From NCBI GenBank assembly GCA_951801245.1, contig CATOMC010000012.1, positions 6,869 to 70,868 on the forward strand: a DNA stretch of 64,000 nt. Direction: 5' to 3'. The notes beneath the pieces are model-generated. The model saw nothing but the letters and a program-made list of their open reading frames with translations, made no database searches and was not told the origin of the DNA. Positions 61,778 to 64,000 of this stretch are shown piece after piece (position 1 is the first letter of the stretch; the number at the start of each line of letters is the position of its first letter). The DNA is from an uncultured Lachnospiraceae bacterium (GTDB lineage: Bacteria; Bacillota_A; Clostridia; Lachnospirales; Lachnospiraceae). A program made the position numbers and the translations under genes.

Positions 61778-61901
61778 GAAACAGATAAACAATTTCGGAT
61801 AATTATGTGTTAAAATGACGAAGTAATAAAAGACGGTCCATGGAACAGAAGGTATGACATTTGGAACAGGACTGATTCAGGAAAGGTACGGTTATGCAAA
61901 C

Positions 61902-62927
61902 ATGAAATTATTATCTGTGGCAATTCCCTGTTATAATTCGGAAGGATATATGAGAAAGTGCATCGAATCACTGCTGACGGGCGGAGAGGATGTGGAAATC
62001 TTGATTGTGGACGACGGATCCACTGACGGGACAGCCGAGATAGCGGACAGCTATGGAGCCCTCTATCCGTCAATCGTGAAAGTGATACACAAGGAAAACG
62101 GCGGTCATGGTTCTGCCGTCAACGAAGGACTGGCACATGCTTCCGGTCTGTACTTTAAAGTGGTGGACAGTGACGACTGGGTGAAGGACAGTGCTTATGG
62201 CAAGATACTGGACACACTGCGGGAGATCATAGCGGGAGATTCCACCATCGACATGCTCATCAGCAATTTTGTATATGAGAAAGAGGGAGAGAAGAAACAC
62301 AAAGTCATGAAATACCGTCATGCACTTCCGCAGGACAGGATTTTTGGATGGAACGAGGTGAAACATTTCCGTAAAGGCCAGTATATTCTGATGCATTCTG
62401 TCATCTTCCGCACAAAGCTTTTAAGAGAATGTGAACTGAAACTTCCGGAGCATACATTCTATGTTGACAATATCTTTGTGTTTGAGCCGCTTCCTTTTGT
62501 AAAGAACATGTATTATCTGGATGTAAATTTCTACCGCTATTATATAGGAAGAGAAGACCAGTCTGTCAATGAGAACGTTATGATAGGCAGGATAGACCAG
62601 CAGATCAAGGTCAACAAGATCATGGTAGATTATTTCGTGGAGAAGAAGGCAAAAATCTGCAGTAAACGCAAGCTGAAAAACTATATGCTTAACTATTTGG
62701 AAATTATCACAGTCATCTCATCCATTATGCTGATACGTTCCGGCACGGATGTAAATCTGGAGAAGAAGGTAGAACTTTGGAAATATATCAAACAGAAAGA
62801 TATGGGACTGTATATGAGACTGCGATATGGGGTGCTTGGCAATTCCATGAATCTGCCGGGCAAGGGCGGCAGAAAAATATCGGTAGAAGGATATAAGATT
62901 TGTAAGAGATTTTTTAAATTTAACTAA
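61902..62927 (+). CDS. Family 2 glycosyltransferase
   Basis: The roughly 341-residue protein has a GT-A fold: SVAIPCYNSEGYMRKCIESLL, LIVDDGSTDGT (nucleotide-sugar binding) and the DxD metal motif in FKVVDSDDWV. It has no transmembrane helix apart from a possible C-terminal amphipathic segment. It transfers a sugar to an unidentified acceptor, perhaps a wall or lipid glycan. The start is uncertain: ATG 61902 begins the conserved fold, and ATG 61854 is in frame with a weak AGAAGG site. A strong terminator follows. Confidence 0.85.
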   Translation: MKLLSVAIPCYNSEGYMRKCIESLLTGGEDVEILIVDDGSTDGTAEIADSYGALYPSIVKVIHKENGGHGSAVNEGLAHASGLYFKVVDSDDWVKDSAYGKILDTLREIIAGDSTIDMLISNFVYEKEGEKKHKVMKYRHALPQDRIFGWNEVKHFRKGQYILMHSVIFRTKLLRECELKLPEHTFYVDNIFVFEPLPFVKNMYYLDVNFYRYYIGREDQSVNENVMIGRIDQQIKVNKIMVDYFVEKKAKICSKRKLKNYMLNYLEIITVISSIMLIRSGTDVNLEKKVELWKYIKQKDMGLYMRLRYGVLGNSMNLPGKGGRKISVEGYKICKRFFKFN

Positions 62928-62941
62928 TTATGCAAACGATA

Positions 62942-62996
62942 AAACCGGATAACCTATCATGCATTCCAGAGGAATTTGATATAGGCTATCCGGTTT
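62942..62996. terminator. Bidirectional terminator between convergent genes
   Basis: AAACCGGATA (62942-62951) pairs with TATCCGGTTT (62987-62996), extended by CCTAT/ATAGG, with a smaller inner hairpin (ATTCC-AGA-GGAAT). A-rich and T-rich flanks let it act from both sides, for the glycosyltransferase and the convergent PAP2 gene. Confidence 0.78.
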
Positions 62997-63008
62997 AATT
63001 GTTTTTAA

Positions 63009-63725
63009 TCAGAGTACTTTAGGCTTTCTCTTATGACGGGCCTGCAATCCGTGATAAAAGTTAATCAACATATCGGAACTATATACGACTCCATACATGA
63101 CGGCGGCCAGGATAAAGGCGGTAAGCACGTCGAAGACGGAATGCTGCTTGATCAAAGTAGTTGACATAATAATGGAGACGCATAGGATGAGAGATCCGAT
63201 GCGGACTCCTTTTATTTCGGACAGATGGCGGCTCTTTATGACTGCTAGATGACAGCCGATCGAGTTATACACATGGATGCTGGGCCAGAGGTTTGTCGGT
63301 GTGTCGGCCTGATACAGCATGGCAACTAACCGGGTAAACACATTGTCCCTTGGCATGGTATAGGGCCTCAGGTGATGACCATTGGGCCAGAGGGTGGACA
63401 CAATCAGGAAGATTGTCATGCCGGTAAATAGAAAGGCACAAGTTCTGAAGTAATCGTCATTATCTTTAAAGAAGCAGTACAAAATCACAAAAGCTACATA
63501 GGCGAACCATAACATATATGGTACAACGAATACTTCACAAAAGGGAATATGATCATCAAGCGCTACATGGATAACTTTGTAATGGCTTGTGACTGTCTTT
63601 TCCAGATGCCCGAACCACAGAAGATATATGATACTGTAAATAATCAGGGGAAGGGCATGTCTGTATGTTTGCCAGAATTTGATAAGGCCGGCTTTTACTG
63701 AGGTTCTTTTTTTCATAATTTCCAT
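63009..63725 (-). CDS. PAP2-superfamily membrane protein
   Basis: The 238-residue integral membrane protein has about six helices. PAP2 motifs seen are PSIHVYNSIG (motif 2, with the catalytic His) and LIKQHSVFDVLTA (motif 3, with His and Asp). It is AUR1/lipid phosphatase-like and probably dephosphorylates a lipid or isoprenoid phosphate at the membrane. It is transcribed toward the glycosyltransferase gene. AAGGAT precedes the ATG at 63725; a second ATG at 63716 is possible. Confidence 0.85.
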   Translation of the reverse strand: MEIMKKRTSVKAGLIKFWQTYRHALPLIIYSIIYLLWFGHLEKTVTSHYKVIHVALDDHIPFCEVFVVPYMLWFAYVAFVILYCFFKDNDDYFRTCAFLFTGMTIFLIVSTLWPNGHHLRPYTMPRDNVFTRLVAMLYQADTPTNLWPSIHVYNSIGCHLAVIKSRHLSEIKGVRIGSLILCVSIIMSTTLIKQHSVFDVLTAFILAAVMYGVVYSSDMLINFYHGLQARHKRKPKVL

Positions 63726-64000
63726 ATAATATTCATCCTTGTCTGAATCCCGGGTTGTCAGTTGTCGTGCAAGTGCCGCAGATAATCTATAATCTATGGA
63801 GCACTTGTCTTAGTCATGTCTTCGGCGTTACATATTATATGTATAACGGCAGAATATTATTCTAGTACCGAGAATCGACGCTGCCGTGCCATACGGAGCA
63901 TTCTCTGAATCGACGCTGCCGTGCGACAATCACTCATGTCAGTAAGAAAGAAGCAACAACGTAAAACATTAAGGGAGAATGCGGAGCATTCTCTGAATCG
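63726..64000. other. Non-coding right end of the window
   Basis: This 275-bp region upstream of the PAP2 gene has no credible gene. It contains a near-palindrome CGTTACATATTATATG...TAACG at 63826-63848 and, from 63872, a short direct repeat that continues past the window edge. Confidence 0.5.
63872..64000. repeat. Short direct repeats, GAATCGACGCTGCCGTGC type, running off the window
   Basis: GAATCGACGCTGCCGTGC occurs at 63872-63889 and 63907-63924. The 19-bp CGGAGCATTCTCTGAATCG occurs at 63894-63912 and again at 63982-64000, where the window ends mid-unit. The last copy is preceded by GAGAATGC-GGA-GCATTCTC, a perfect 8-bp hairpin (63975-63993). Unit spacing is irregular (35 and 88 bp), so it is not a CRISPR. 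Confidence 0.6.

Noticed and set aside
63872..64000. CRISPR array at the right edge
   Set aside because: Repeat units overlap and the spacing is irregular, and no cas genes are present.

Overview
The window reads as a chromosomal segment of a low-to-mid-GC Gram-positive gut anaerobe, most likely a Lachnospiraceae-type Clostridium. The evidence is strong AGGAGG-type ribosome sites, lipobox lipoproteins, BceRSAB-type peptide-resistance modules, YesM/YesN and AraC control of sugar ABC importers, ComEA/ComEC, and many host-glycan enzymes. No tRNA, rRNA, CRISPR array, integrase or complete insertion sequence was seen. Nearly all genes lie on the + strand; only the AraC regulator, the YbaK-like deacylase and the PAP2 protein are on the - strand.

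Layout. (1) 1-6.4 kb: a mannoside-type operon (DUF1861 protein, lipoprotein SBP, two permeases, GH130 phosphorylase, LacI regulator). (2) 6.4-16.7 kb: two adjacent antimicrobial-peptide-type modules. The first is RR/HK/ABC/FtsX permease with a PIN-toxin remnant wedged between RR and HK; the second is ABC/FtsX permease/RR/HK. (3) 16.8-20.5 kb: a coiled-coil protein, a MATE exporter, a 125-bp inverted-repeat element, an ArsC/Spx-like protein and a nucleotidyltransferase. (4) 20.6-25.6 kb: argJ-argB-argD plus an orphan membrane-tethered solute-binding protein whose GTG start overlaps the argD stop; an intrinsic terminator follows. (5) 25.7-33.6 kb: a small DMT transporter, then comEA, a WalRK-like two-component pair, a GerMN lipoprotein, comEC and holA. 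(6) 33.6-41.1 kb: a polysaccharide deacetylase, then a divergent AraC regulator facing an SBP-permease-permease-GH3 operon across a 400-bp control region with repeated half-sites. (7) 41.4-55.9 kb: an LplB/YtcP/SBP importer, YesM/YesN two-component system, GH130, GH20, GH38 and a second GH3. (8) 55.9-63.7 kb: thrH-like HAD, small proteins, ybaK-like deacylase, an SOS-type promoter with a 23-codon micro-ORF and a DUF1653 gene, a cytosolic 5'-nucleotidase, an SfsA-MutY fusion, a GT2 glycosyltransferase and a PAP2 membrane protein. The right edge enters a short repeat.

How it fits together. GH38 alpha-mannosidase, GH130 (mannoside phosphorylase), GH20 (hexosaminidase) and dedicated ABC importers suggest intracellular dismantling of mannose/GlcNAc oligosaccharides such as host N-glycan cores; this is inference from family content. 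The two GH3 genes share 1361 bp that I found identical by eye, inside otherwise diverged sequence, which looks like recent gene conversion. The most novel-looking item is a near-consensus promoter at 58216-58244 carrying two LexA/DinR-type boxes and driving a very small hydrophobic ORF. Other notable structures are the SfsA-MutY fusion and the two-component/GerMN unit between comEA and comEC.
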